Assembly: GCA_964498395.1 (NCBI GenBank)
Contig: CAZCHE010000002.1
Coordinates: forward strand, 124,001-188,000
Origin: Parapedobacter sp964498395
GTDB lineage: Bacteria > Bacteroidota > Bacteroidia > Sphingobacteriales > Sphingobacteriaceae
Length of the DNA: 64,000 nucleotides
Direction of reading: 5' to 3'
Shown: positions 17,236-25,321 of the stretch, one piece after another
How the letters are laid out: each line of letters starts with the position of its first letter
How positions within the stretch are numbered: position 1 is the stretch's first letter
Notes under the pieces: generated by a model
Told to the model about the DNA's origin: nothing
Databases searched by the model: none
The model's input: the letters and a program-made list of their open reading frames with translations, nothing else
Made by a program: the position numbers and the translations under genes

Positions 17236-20200
17236 ATGAAAAAACAGCGACGAAAGGGAAGTGCCCGACAATGGGCAAGCCTGGGTTGGATGTGTGTGGT
17301 ATTGTGGATGATGCAGCTCGTGCCCGTTGACACATTGGCGCAAAGCCGTCTGGTAGGCAAGGTGACGGACCAATCCGGCCAAGCGCTTGCCGGTGCAAGT
17401 GTGGTCGTGCAGGGCACATCATTGGGCACGGCGACTGACGATGGTGGGCAGTTTGTGCTTGAACGGGTGGAAAGTGGCGTGACATTGGTATTCCGTATGG
17501 TAGGATATAAAACCCAGGAACTTCAGTATACTGGGCAAAGCCAGTTAGAAGTGGTGCTGGAAACGGATGCCGGTAGTCTGGATGAGGTGATTGTGGTGGG
17601 TTTCGGTACGCAACGTAAAATCAACCTGACTGGGGCGGTAGACCAGATTTCCGGCAAGCAGTTGGAGTCAAGACCGGTAACCAATATCATGCAGGGCTTA
17701 CAAGGCGTGAGTCCCGGCCTGAACATTACCTATGGCAATGGTACCCCCGGCGCAATACCGAATATCAATATTCGGGGTACGACTTCCATAAACGGGGGAT
17801 CCCCGCTGATTGTCATCGATGGGATACCGGTTTCGGATACCTATGACATGATTCGGCTAAGTCCAAATGACGTAGCGTCTTACACGGTGCTGCGCGATGC
17901 ATCCTCGGCAGCCATATACGGTGCCCGAGCAGCCTACGGCGTGATCCTGATCACCACCAAGCAAGGTAGCCAGGGAACGCAAAGCATCAGCTATAACGTC
18001 ACTACTGCTTTCGGACGGCCCACGGAAATGCCCGACCCGGTAACCGATCCCTATATTTTCTCTCGGGTGCTCGAAAACGCCACGCTCAATACCCCTTGGA
18101 ACGGACCCAGCTATGTGCAGTTCAGCGAAGAATATTACCAATGGGCCAAAGAGCGATCTGACGACCCCTCCCTGCTGGATGTGCGAGTTAACCCAAACAA
18201 TCCCAATGAATGGGAGTACATGGGCAACAACAACTGGAATGATTATTTCTTTTCGAAGGCCACGGTTTCACAAGTCCATAATTTTGCGCTCTCGGGTGGT
18301 GCCACCATTAATGAGAAGCCGATTTCGTACTACCTATCTGCGGATTGGACCAAGGACAATGGGCTGAATAAGCTGGCGGAAGACTATTGGCAGCGTAAGG
18401 GAATCCGGGGCAGGCTGTCATTCAGCCCCCTCACATGGCTCCGGTTGGACAATAATATGAATGTGTACCAAACCGATATTGCCAGACCCAATGCCAACAT
18501 CACTGATATCTATTACCTACAGCCCACGAATGTGATCAAAAACCCCGACGGTACCTGGGCGAACAATGCCGCAGGCCGGCTGGCGGCACGTCTGGTGGAC
18601 GGCGGTACCCGTAATGAGCACATGTTTGGCTTCCAGAATATCTTTAATGCGGTAGGTACGTTCTTGGATGGAGACCTGACCGTTACGGGAGATGCCAGCT
18701 TCAAACGGGAATACTGGCGTTATCCGCAGCATTCTAAAAAATATAATATCGGATATGGCCCCAACGATATCCGGGAAGAAGGCGGTAACGGGTTTGTCTA
18801 CGATCGGCGTGGGGAAATCCGCAATAACGTATTCAACCTGTATGCAAACTACCATAAAACCTTTGGTATCCATGCCTTCAGCCTAACCGCAGGCTATAAC
18901 CAAGAAGACTACGTGTGGGAGACGACCATCGCCCAACGGGATCAATTGATCTCATCCACCTTGCCTTACTTGGAGCTTACTACCGGTGAAGCACGCATCA
19001 ATGCGGAGTATAGTTCCTATGCCACCCAAAGTGTATTCGGCCGGTTGAACTATACGATAAACGATCGGTATATCCTGGAGGGAACTGGACGTTATGACGG
19101 TTCGTCGCGGTTCCCGTCTTCCAATCGCTGGGGCTTCTTCCCGTCGATATCGGGTGCGTGGATTGTCAGCAATGAACCGTTCTTCGATGTGCTAAAGCCG
19201 ACCTTTTCCAATTTGAAGTTCCGGGCGTCATACGGTAGCCTGGGCAATCAAAACGTGGGGGACTTTTCGTATATCCAAACCATGGGTACGGCATTGTCGA
19301 GCTACATCATTGATGGCTCGCAACGACAGATCATTACGGGTGCACCCTCCTTGACTATAAATCCTGCAAATTATACGTGGGAAAACGTCGCCACGCTTAA
19401 CTTCGGTACCGATATCGGATTGATGAACGACCGGATTTTTGCCGGGTTTGATTACTTCATCCGGGAAACCACAGGGATGCTGGTAGCTGGTGAGCAATTG
19501 CCTGCCGTATTGGGTACCGGAGTGCCAAGCCAAAATTCAGCGGACCTAAGGGCGAAGGGATGGGAACTCTCCCTGACGTATCGGGATAATTTTACGGTTG
19601 CTTCCAAGCCCTTCGGATTGGAAACCAAATTGGTGCTGTCCGATTCGCGGGCACATATCACAAAATTCCGAAATGACCAGCGACTGATTTCGCAATATTT
19701 CGAAGGCTATGAATTTGGCACATTGTATGGCTTGGTCGGCGATGGGTTCTTCAAGACGGCCGAAGAAATCGAAGCCCTGGACCAAACGGCCCTTATCCCT
19801 TGGGGTGCGCTGGACATCGTGCCCGGATGGCCGAAATTCAAGGATTTGGACGGCGATGGGAAGATTGAACTCGGGCAAACCATCGACGACATGAGGGACC
19901 GTGCGATCATCGGCAATACCTCCGATCGGTACCGAATCGGGTTTAACCTCAATATGGACTGGAACGGGTTTGATGCGCAGGTGTTTTTACAAGGTGTATT
20001 GAAGCGGGATTTCTATCCGCAGCATTACCTCTTTTGGGGACCTTACCAGCAACCCTACGCCAATGTGTATCCTTGGCACTTGGATCATTACCGGGCAACT
20101 GACGACTCGCCCGAGGAACGGGCGAAGCACTCGGCCGCTTACATCGCAGCCGGGCTTGCAGATGCCAACTTGAATGCGTCTTATCCCGTGTTGCAGTCGT

Positions 20201-20514
20201 GGCTAGCCGATTATAACTATTGGGATGGTAATGGCGACCGGACAGGATTGGCCCAGCCGAACACGACATACCTGCTCAACGGCGCCTATTTGCGGGTGAA
20301 AAACATCACGTTGGGCTATTCACTTCCCTATGAGGTGATTCAACGATGGGGAATGAGCCGCCTACGTTTTTTTGTCACTGGGGAGAATATTTTCGAATTT
20401 TCCGAAGTGAAGCGGTTTGTAGACCCAGAAGCGATTAACAATAGCACGGATAGCAGCGCCTGGGCCTATCCCTTCCAACGCCGGTTTGCATTTGGGTTGA
20501 ATATCGGGTTTTAA
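17236..20514 (+). CDS. SusC/RagA-family TonB-linked outer membrane receptor
   Basis: 1092 residues. Order: signal peptide (to about residue 35), carboxypeptidase-regulatory-like domain (GKVTDQSGQALAGASVVVQG), TonB-box region (DEVIVVGFGTQ), plug domain (GVSPGLNITYGNG, IRGTTSINGGSPLIVIDG), then a 22-strand barrel ending in an aromatic residue (LNIGF). SusC proteins import substrates across the outer membrane with a SusD lid. SusD follows after 18 bp. The downstream phosphoesterases suggest a phosphate-bearing substrate; the receptor sequence alone does not reveal it. Confidence 0.97.
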   Translation: MKKQRRKGSARQWASLGWMCVVLWMMQLVPVDTLAQSRLVGKVTDQSGQALAGASVVVQGTSLGTATDDGGQFVLERVESGVTLVFRMVGYKTQELQYTGQSQLEVVLETDAGSLDEVIVVGFGTQRKINLTGAVDQISGKQLESRPVTNIMQGLQGVSPGLNITYGNGTPGAIPNINIRGTTSINGGSPLIVIDGIPVSDTYDMIRLSPNDVASYTVLRDASSAAIYGARAAYGVILITTKQGSQGTQSISYNVTTAFGRPTEMPDPVTDPYIFSRVLENATLNTPWNGPSYVQFSEEYYQWAKERSDDPSLLDVRVNPNNPNEWEYMGNNNWNDYFFSKATVSQVHNFALSGGATINEKPISYYLSADWTKDNGLNKLAEDYWQRKGIRGRLSFSPLTWLRLDNNMNVYQTDIARPNANITDIYYLQPTNVIKNPDGTWANNAAGRLAARLVDGGTRNEHMFGFQNIFNAVGTFLDGDLTVTGDASFKREYWRYPQHSKKYNIGYGPNDIREEGGNGFVYDRRGEIRNNVFNLYANYHKTFGIHAFSLTAGYNQEDYVWETTIAQRDQLISSTLPYLELTTGEARINAEYSSYATQSVFGRLNYTINDRYILEGTGRYDGSSRFPSSNRWGFFPSISGAWIVSNEPFFDVLKPTFSNLKFRASYGSLGNQNVGDFSYIQTMGTALSSYIIDGSQRQIITGAPSLTINPANYTWENVATLNFGTDIGLMNDRIFAGFDYFIRETTGMLVAGEQLPAVLGTGVPSQNSADLRAKGWELSLTYRDNFTVASKPFGLETKLVLSDSRAHITKFRNDQRLISQYFEGYEFGTLYGLVGDGFFKTAEEIEALDQTALIPWGALDIVPGWPKFKDLDGDGKIELGQTIDDMRDRAIIGNTSDRYRIGFNLNMDWNGFDAQVFLQGVLKRDFYPQHYLFWGPYQQPYANVYPWHLDHYRATDDSPEERAKHSAAYIAAGLADANLNASYPVLQSWLADYNYWDGNGDRTGLAQPNTTYLLNGAYLRVKNITLGYSLPYEVIQRWGMSRLRFFVTGENIFEFSEVKRFVDPEAINNSTDSSAWAYPFQRRFAFGLNIGF

Positions 20515-20532
20515 CTAAAAAATGAAGACATC

Positions 20533-22323
20533 ATGAAAAGATATCAAATATTGCTTATGGCGGCCTTGATGGTCTCGGCGGTTTCCTGTCAAAAGGACTT
20601 CCTTGACCGCTATCCGCAGACATCCATTACCCCCGAGGTATTTTTCAATACAGAGGAGGACCTGGCGTTATACATCAACGGACTGTTGAGCATGTCAGAC
20701 CGGTACATATACCGAAATGACCAAAGTTCGGACAATGCGGCCACCACAGGTGCTGTCGAGGTGAAGAACATCATGACGGGCAATCCCTCATCGCAGAATG
20801 TCACGGGTGGCTGGACTTGGGGCCGGCTACGTACCATTAATTACTTTCTTGAAAACTACGATCGAGCCAATGTCACCGATGATGTCAAAAATCACTATGC
20901 GGGTTTGGCCCGTTACTATCGCGCCATTTTCTACCATGACAAGGTAAAACGGTTTTCGGACGCACCTTGGTATTCGGGTACCCTCAATCCCGGTGATGAG
21001 GAACTATTCAAAGGGCAGGATTCGCGGGCATTGGTCATGGATCATGTGATGGAAGATTTGGCATTTGCGGTAGCCAACGTGCGCGAGAATGTGCCGACGG
21101 GCACACCTGGCAAGTGGGCCGTGGCATTAATGGAGGCGAAAATCGCATTGTATGAAGGAACCTATCGGAAATACCATGAATATTTAGGCCTTCAGAGTTC
21201 GGCAGATGTGCTGTTGCAAAAAGCGGCATCCACCGCGGAGCACATTATGGCCGAAAGTGGATACAGCATTTACAATACAGGGAACCCCGAAGCAGACTAT
21301 GCTGCCTTGTTCGGAAACCAAGATCTGCTGAACAATCCAGAGGTGATGCTGGTCAATATCTTTGACCAAACCAAGAATAGGAGCCAGAATGCCAATACCG
21401 AGATCTTCGGCAACTATGAGCAGTCGCCTTCAAGAGATTTGGTGCAAACCTACCTGATGGCAGACGGTTCACGGTTTACCAGTCAGGCGGGGTATGAAAC
21501 TTTTGGCTTCGTAGCGGAGTTTGAAAACCGGGACCCCCGCTTAGCACAGACATTGGCGTACCCGGGCTGGCAACGGGTGCAGGATAGCGAACCGTATGTG
21601 CAGTTTTTGGCCAGGAACTTTACGGGGTACCACCAACTGAAAGGTTATGTAAACAGTACAGACCAAGTGATATTGGGTGGGGTGGATGTACCCGTACACC
21701 GCTATGCGGAGGCATTGTTGATACTGGCTGAAGCCAAAGCGGAACTGGGTACCATTACCCAAGGCGACTTGGATAATACGGTGAACGTATTGCGCGACCG
21801 GGTGGGGATGCCGCATCTGAATTTGGCCGCGGCTAATGCAAGCCCCGACCCCGTGCAAGCCGCCAAATACCCGAACGTCGGTGGGGCGAATACGGGCGTC
21901 ATTCTAGAAATTCGCCGGGAACGTCGCGTGGAATTTGCATTCGAAAACATGCGATACGATGATTTGATGCGCTGGCATGCGGGTAAATTGTTAGAGAAAA
22001 TTCCCGAAGGCATGTATTTCCCGGGTGTAGGTGACTACGACCTGACCGGAGACGGTGTTCCTGATATCCGCTTGATCCCTGAGGGGCAGACCATTCCCGC
22101 GGAGCGCGATCGCAATTCACTTGGCGTGCAATTAATTTACTATACTATCGGACAGATTGGCGGCGGTGCCTCTATTTATCTTGAAAATGGTGTGAATGGA
22201 GGTGCGCTGGTCACCGACGATCGGGAGCGTACGTTCCTCGAGCCCAAGTATTATTACCGCCCGATTCCAAATGCCGAGAAAATACTGAATCCCAATTTGT
22301 ATCAGTTGTTTGATTGGGAATAA
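20533..22323 (+). CDS. SusD/RagB-family nutrient-binding outer membrane lipoprotein
   Basis: 596 residues. Lipoprotein signal (MVSAVSC, Cys about 19) followed by the typical QKDFLDRYPQ start and SusD N-terminal TPR-like helices. The C-terminal SusD/RagB domain contains EIRRERRVEFAFENMRYDDLMRW, as in most members (written here only in part as a motif region near residue 460-480). It forms the lid over the SusC barrel. It ends with the family-like FLEPKYYYRPIP segment. Confidence 0.96.
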   Translation: MKRYQILLMAALMVSAVSCQKDFLDRYPQTSITPEVFFNTEEDLALYINGLLSMSDRYIYRNDQSSDNAATTGAVEVKNIMTGNPSSQNVTGGWTWGRLRTINYFLENYDRANVTDDVKNHYAGLARYYRAIFYHDKVKRFSDAPWYSGTLNPGDEELFKGQDSRALVMDHVMEDLAFAVANVRENVPTGTPGKWAVALMEAKIALYEGTYRKYHEYLGLQSSADVLLQKAASTAEHIMAESGYSIYNTGNPEADYAALFGNQDLLNNPEVMLVNIFDQTKNRSQNANTEIFGNYEQSPSRDLVQTYLMADGSRFTSQAGYETFGFVAEFENRDPRLAQTLAYPGWQRVQDSEPYVQFLARNFTGYHQLKGYVNSTDQVILGGVDVPVHRYAEALLILAEAKAELGTITQGDLDNTVNVLRDRVGMPHLNLAAANASPDPVQAAKYPNVGGANTGVILEIRRERRVEFAFENMRYDDLMRWHAGKLLEKIPEGMYFPGVGDYDLTGDGVPDIRLIPEGQTIPAERDRNSLGVQLIYYTIGQIGGGASIYLENGVNGGALVTDDRERTFLEPKYYYRPIPNAEKILNPNLYQLFDWE

Positions 22324-22345
22324 CAGAAAAGTGTATATTGAACCG

Positions 22346-22390
22346 ACTGCTCAGGCTGCTTTCTTTACCGTATACCGGTGCCTGAGCAGT
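22346..22390 (+). promoter_or_regulatory. Intra-operon hairpin between susD and the phosphoesterase gene
   Basis: Perfect 11 bp inverted repeat ACTGCTCAGGC (22346-22356) and GCCTGAGCAGT (22380-22390). The 23 nt loop contains a further short stem (ACCG/CGGT). No long T run follows, so this is more likely an RNA-processing or partial-attenuation element than a full terminator. Confidence 0.65.
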
Positions 22391-22410
22391 TACTAATTTA
22401 GCGTTAATCG

Positions 22411-23271
22411 ATGATGGAAAAGTTTTTTGGATTATTTTTTGTTGGCCTATTTTCGATACTGTCAGCACACGCGCAAGAGGAATTTACGTTTGCTTTTCTG
22501 ACGGATATCCATATGAATACCCATCCCAAGACCCGGAGTTTGGAGGGCTTCAAACAGGCCATTCAGCATGTGGAAAAGACATCCGCTGATTTTATCCTCA
22601 CCGGGGGCGACAATGCCGACGTGGATGGCATGAAGAGCGACCAGCGGGAAGCAGTGGTGAGCTTGTACCGCAACTATAAGGAAGCTGCTGCCCAGTCAAA
22701 ATTGCCCTTTTACTTTACCATCGGAAACCACGATCGCTATTGGGGCGACGGTGCACAGGGTGGTGCCTATGGTGAAAAGCTTTTTGAATCCTTTTTTGGA
22801 GACACCTATTATTCCTTTGTGCATAAAGGATGGCTGTTCATCGTCTTAAACTCCACGCAGGTCTGTGATGGGCAATATTGCGTGGATAGTGTACAACAGC
22901 AGTGGCTTACCGATTTGCTGGCCAAGACCCCACCAAACCAACCTATCGTAGTATCGACCCACGTGCCTTTCCTGTCGCTTTATTATCCGGTGCTGGAGGG
23001 GCGTTATACCGCTGCCGATACCTTTGTAAACCAAAAGGAAATTTTTGATATGTTTGGGCAGCACAATCTGAAGCTGGTACTGCAAGGCCATCAACACTTG
23101 TATGAAGAGATCAAGGTCAAAGGGGTACAATTTATCACTGCTGGAGCTGTAAGCGCTGGTTGGTGGGGTGGAGCGTTCCATGGTACGGAGGAAGGTTATC
23201 TGCTGGTACATGCAAATGGAGATGAATTCAAATGGGAGTATGTGGATTACGGCTGGGAAGTTGAGAAGTAA
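22411..23271 (+). CDS. Calcineurin-like metallophosphoesterase, secreted
   Basis: 286 residues with a signal peptide (LFFVGLFSILSAHAQ). The five metal-binding blocks of the family are present in order: FLTDIH, LTGGDN, IGNHDRYW, VSTHVPF and LQGHQHLYE. Such enzymes hydrolyse phosphomonoesters or phosphodiesters with a two-metal centre. It lies 87 bp after susD across a hairpin and 2 bp before an EEP-family gene, so it belongs to the SusCD operon. The substrate is unknown. Confidence 0.92.
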   Translation: MMEKFFGLFFVGLFSILSAHAQEEFTFAFLTDIHMNTHPKTRSLEGFKQAIQHVEKTSADFILTGGDNADVDGMKSDQREAVVSLYRNYKEAAAQSKLPFYFTIGNHDRYWGDGAQGGAYGEKLFESFFGDTYYSFVHKGWLFIVLNSTQVCDGQYCVDSVQQQWLTDLLAKTPPNQPIVVSTHVPFLSLYYPVLEGRYTAADTFVNQKEIFDMFGQHNLKLVLQGHQHLYEEIKVKGVQFITAGAVSAGWWGGAFHGTEEGYLLVHANGDEFKWEYVDYGWEVEK

Positions 23272-23273
23272 GC

Positions 23274-24158
23274 ATGATGAGAACTCCAATGACAATGAAA
23301 TACCTGATGGCACTACTGCTTACTACGGCTATCCATGCAGGGTTGAACGCACAACAACTGAACGTCATGACCTTCAATATCTGGCATGGCGGTAGAGAGA
23401 CGGGGGAAGAGGAGGGGCCACTTCGTGTGGTCGACGTGATTCGTGATTCGGGTGCGGATATCGTAGCCATGCAGGAAACCTATGGATCGGGTGAACGAAT
23501 TGCGGAGGAGCTGGGTTATTACCTGTACCTGCGCAGCACAAACCTATCCATCATGAGCCGATACCCCATCGTGGACACACTGGACGCTTACGAGCCTTTT
23601 CACAGCGGAGCGGTCGCCATCGATGTCAATGGCCGGCATATCGTCGTTTCCAGCAATTGGCTCAATTACCCGATTGACTATTGGGAGATGCTGGAAACGG
23701 GTCAACCCATTGATTCGGCGGTGTGGTGGCAACAGCAAGACGAGCAGAATACCGGAACGTTGCGTGGTGTTTTGCGAGCCCTGCAACCGGCTATCGACAA
23801 TGCTGACAATGTACCCATCATCGTCTGCGGTGACTTCAATACCGGTTCGCATTTAGACTGGATTCCTGAAACCAGGCATTTCAACGCGGGGTACGTGATG
23901 CCCTTCCCTACCACACTATTGATGGATAAGGAAGGCTTTACAGATGCTTTCCGTCAAATATATCCCAATCCTTTAACACATCGCGGGATTACTTGGACAC
24001 CGATTAATCCGGCTGCGCATCAGGATCGTATCGATTATGTCTTTTACAAAGGCAAAGCGTTGACTGCCGTTGCTGCTGAGACGATTGAAACGCATCCCGA
24101 GGCTTACCCCTCGGACCATGCGGCGGTCATGGTTACGTTCAAATTTAATAAACCTTAA
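23274..24158 (+). CDS. Endonuclease/exonuclease/phosphatase (EEP) family protein, first copy
   Basis: 294 residues with a signal peptide (MALLLTTAIHAGLNAQ). The EEP fold is marked by VMTFNIWHGG, the metal-binding Glu in VAMQETYG, IVCGDFNTGSHLDW, ITWTP, DRIDYVFYKG and the closing SDHAAVM. The family covers nucleases, sphingomyelinases and inositol-phosphate phosphatases, so only phosphoester cleavage can be claimed. It starts 2 bp after the metallophosphoesterase stop. Confidence 0.9.
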   Translation: MMRTPMTMKYLMALLLTTAIHAGLNAQQLNVMTFNIWHGGRETGEEEGPLRVVDVIRDSGADIVAMQETYGSGERIAEELGYYLYLRSTNLSIMSRYPIVDTLDAYEPFHSGAVAIDVNGRHIVVSSNWLNYPIDYWEMLETGQPIDSAVWWQQQDEQNTGTLRGVLRALQPAIDNADNVPIIVCGDFNTGSHLDWIPETRHFNAGYVMPFPTTLLMDKEGFTDAFRQIYPNPLTHRGITWTPINPAAHQDRIDYVFYKGKALTAVAAETIETHPEAYPSDHAAVMVTFKFNKP

Positions 24159-24162
24159 AAAA

Positions 24163-25131
24163 ATGAAAATGAACTATTTTTCGATGAAATTATGGGTTGG
24201 TGCAGCGGGTATGATATTGTCGGCTACCCTGTTTGTTTCTTGCCAACATCAGGTCAACGAAGATGGTCAGGAGACTGCAGCCCTCAGGGTCATGACGTTC
24301 AACCTTTGGCATGGAGGTGACGCCGTCAAACTGCCTCGTGATACGACGATCAAGTACCAATTGGAAGCCATTCGCAGGGGAGGCGCCGATGTCGTCGGAT
24401 TCCAAGAGCAAACAACCAACCACAGCGATAACCAGTCGCGTGCGCGCATATTGGCTGACAGCCTCGGATGGAATTGCCATATTGTCGACGGCAGCCGGGC
24501 AGTCATTTCCCGACTTGCGATAACACCTTTCGATACTACCGGAGCAGCTCAGGCCGTTTTGCTCACACTGCCCGACGGATTGGAAATCGTGTTTGGTGTC
24601 ATGCACCTGATGTATACCCCTTATGAACCCTATGACATTGCAGACGGTAAGCTGAAGAGTGCGGAAGAAGCAGAGGCTTCGGCACGCGAGGCCCGGTTGC
24701 ACCAAGTACAGGATATGCTTGACGAGATTTCGGCTTATCAAGATTACCCTGTCGTGTTAGTCGGTGATTTCAATGAACCCAGCTGTATGGATTGGACGGA
24801 CGAAGCTATCGAAGGCCGGGGTGATACCTTGTTGACCTTTGCGGTTAACTGGCCGGCTACGGCATTGCTGATTGACCAAGGATTCAAAGACGCCTATCGT
24901 GAGATATATCCCGACGTAAAGGGGAAGCCGGGCTATACGTGGACTTCCGTGGAAGGCCTCTGGCGTACCCCCGAGATACATGACCGTATTGATTTGATTT
25001 ATGTTAGCAAAGGCCATTTCGATACGAAAGCCGCTTGGGTAGTCGGAGAGCGTTCGGAGCTGTCAGACCTAGTCATTGACCCCTGGCCTTCGGACCACCG
25101 GGCCGTGGTGGTGGAACTGCAGTTGAAGTAA
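24163..25131 (+). CDS. Endonuclease/exonuclease/phosphatase (EEP) family lipoprotein, second copy
   Basis: About 322 residues from the ATG at 24163, 4 bp after the previous stop; longer upstream frames overlap that gene and are not needed. Likely lipoprotein (TLFVSC, Cys about 27). EEP motifs: VMTFNLWHGGDAV, VVGFQEQT, VLVGDFNEPSCMDW, GYTWTS, DRIDLIYVSKG and SDHRAVV. It is a diverged paralogue of the preceding gene and last in the operon. Two related enzymes may attack successive bonds or related substrates. Confidence 0.9.
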   Translation: MKMNYFSMKLWVGAAGMILSATLFVSCQHQVNEDGQETAALRVMTFNLWHGGDAVKLPRDTTIKYQLEAIRRGGADVVGFQEQTTNHSDNQSRARILADSLGWNCHIVDGSRAVISRLAITPFDTTGAAQAVLLTLPDGLEIVFGVMHLMYTPYEPYDIADGKLKSAEEAEASAREARLHQVQDMLDEISAYQDYPVVLVGDFNEPSCMDWTDEAIEGRGDTLLTFAVNWPATALLIDQGFKDAYREIYPDVKGKPGYTWTSVEGLWRTPEIHDRIDLIYVSKGHFDTKAAWVVGERSELSDLVIDPWPSDHRAVVVELQLK

Positions 25132-25139
25132 ATGGTGCT

Positions 25140-25310
25140 TTCGTTGATGTTTTTCACTGGTTTTCGATATCACATTCCTCATAAGGCGTTGCTGCCGATA
25201 GCTGTTTGATTATTTTAAGGTCGATCCCACTTTCGTTATCATGATTCTTCCCAATATTTTAGCATGAGTAAACTGACCGGAACCATCTTTTAGTTTTAGC
25301 TTCCTTTTTA
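25140..25310 (-). pseudogene. Possible degraded coding remnant
   Basis: On the minus strand two overlapping frames read as protein-like stretches, one containing KDGSGQFTHAKILGRIMITK and the other GIDLKIIKQLSAATPYEECD. Both are broken by stops, and a single frameshift could join them. No family is recognised. It sits between the SusCD operon and an AT-rich TonB receptor gene. It may be chance. Confidence 0.25.
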
Positions 25311-25321
25311 CTCACCACTAG

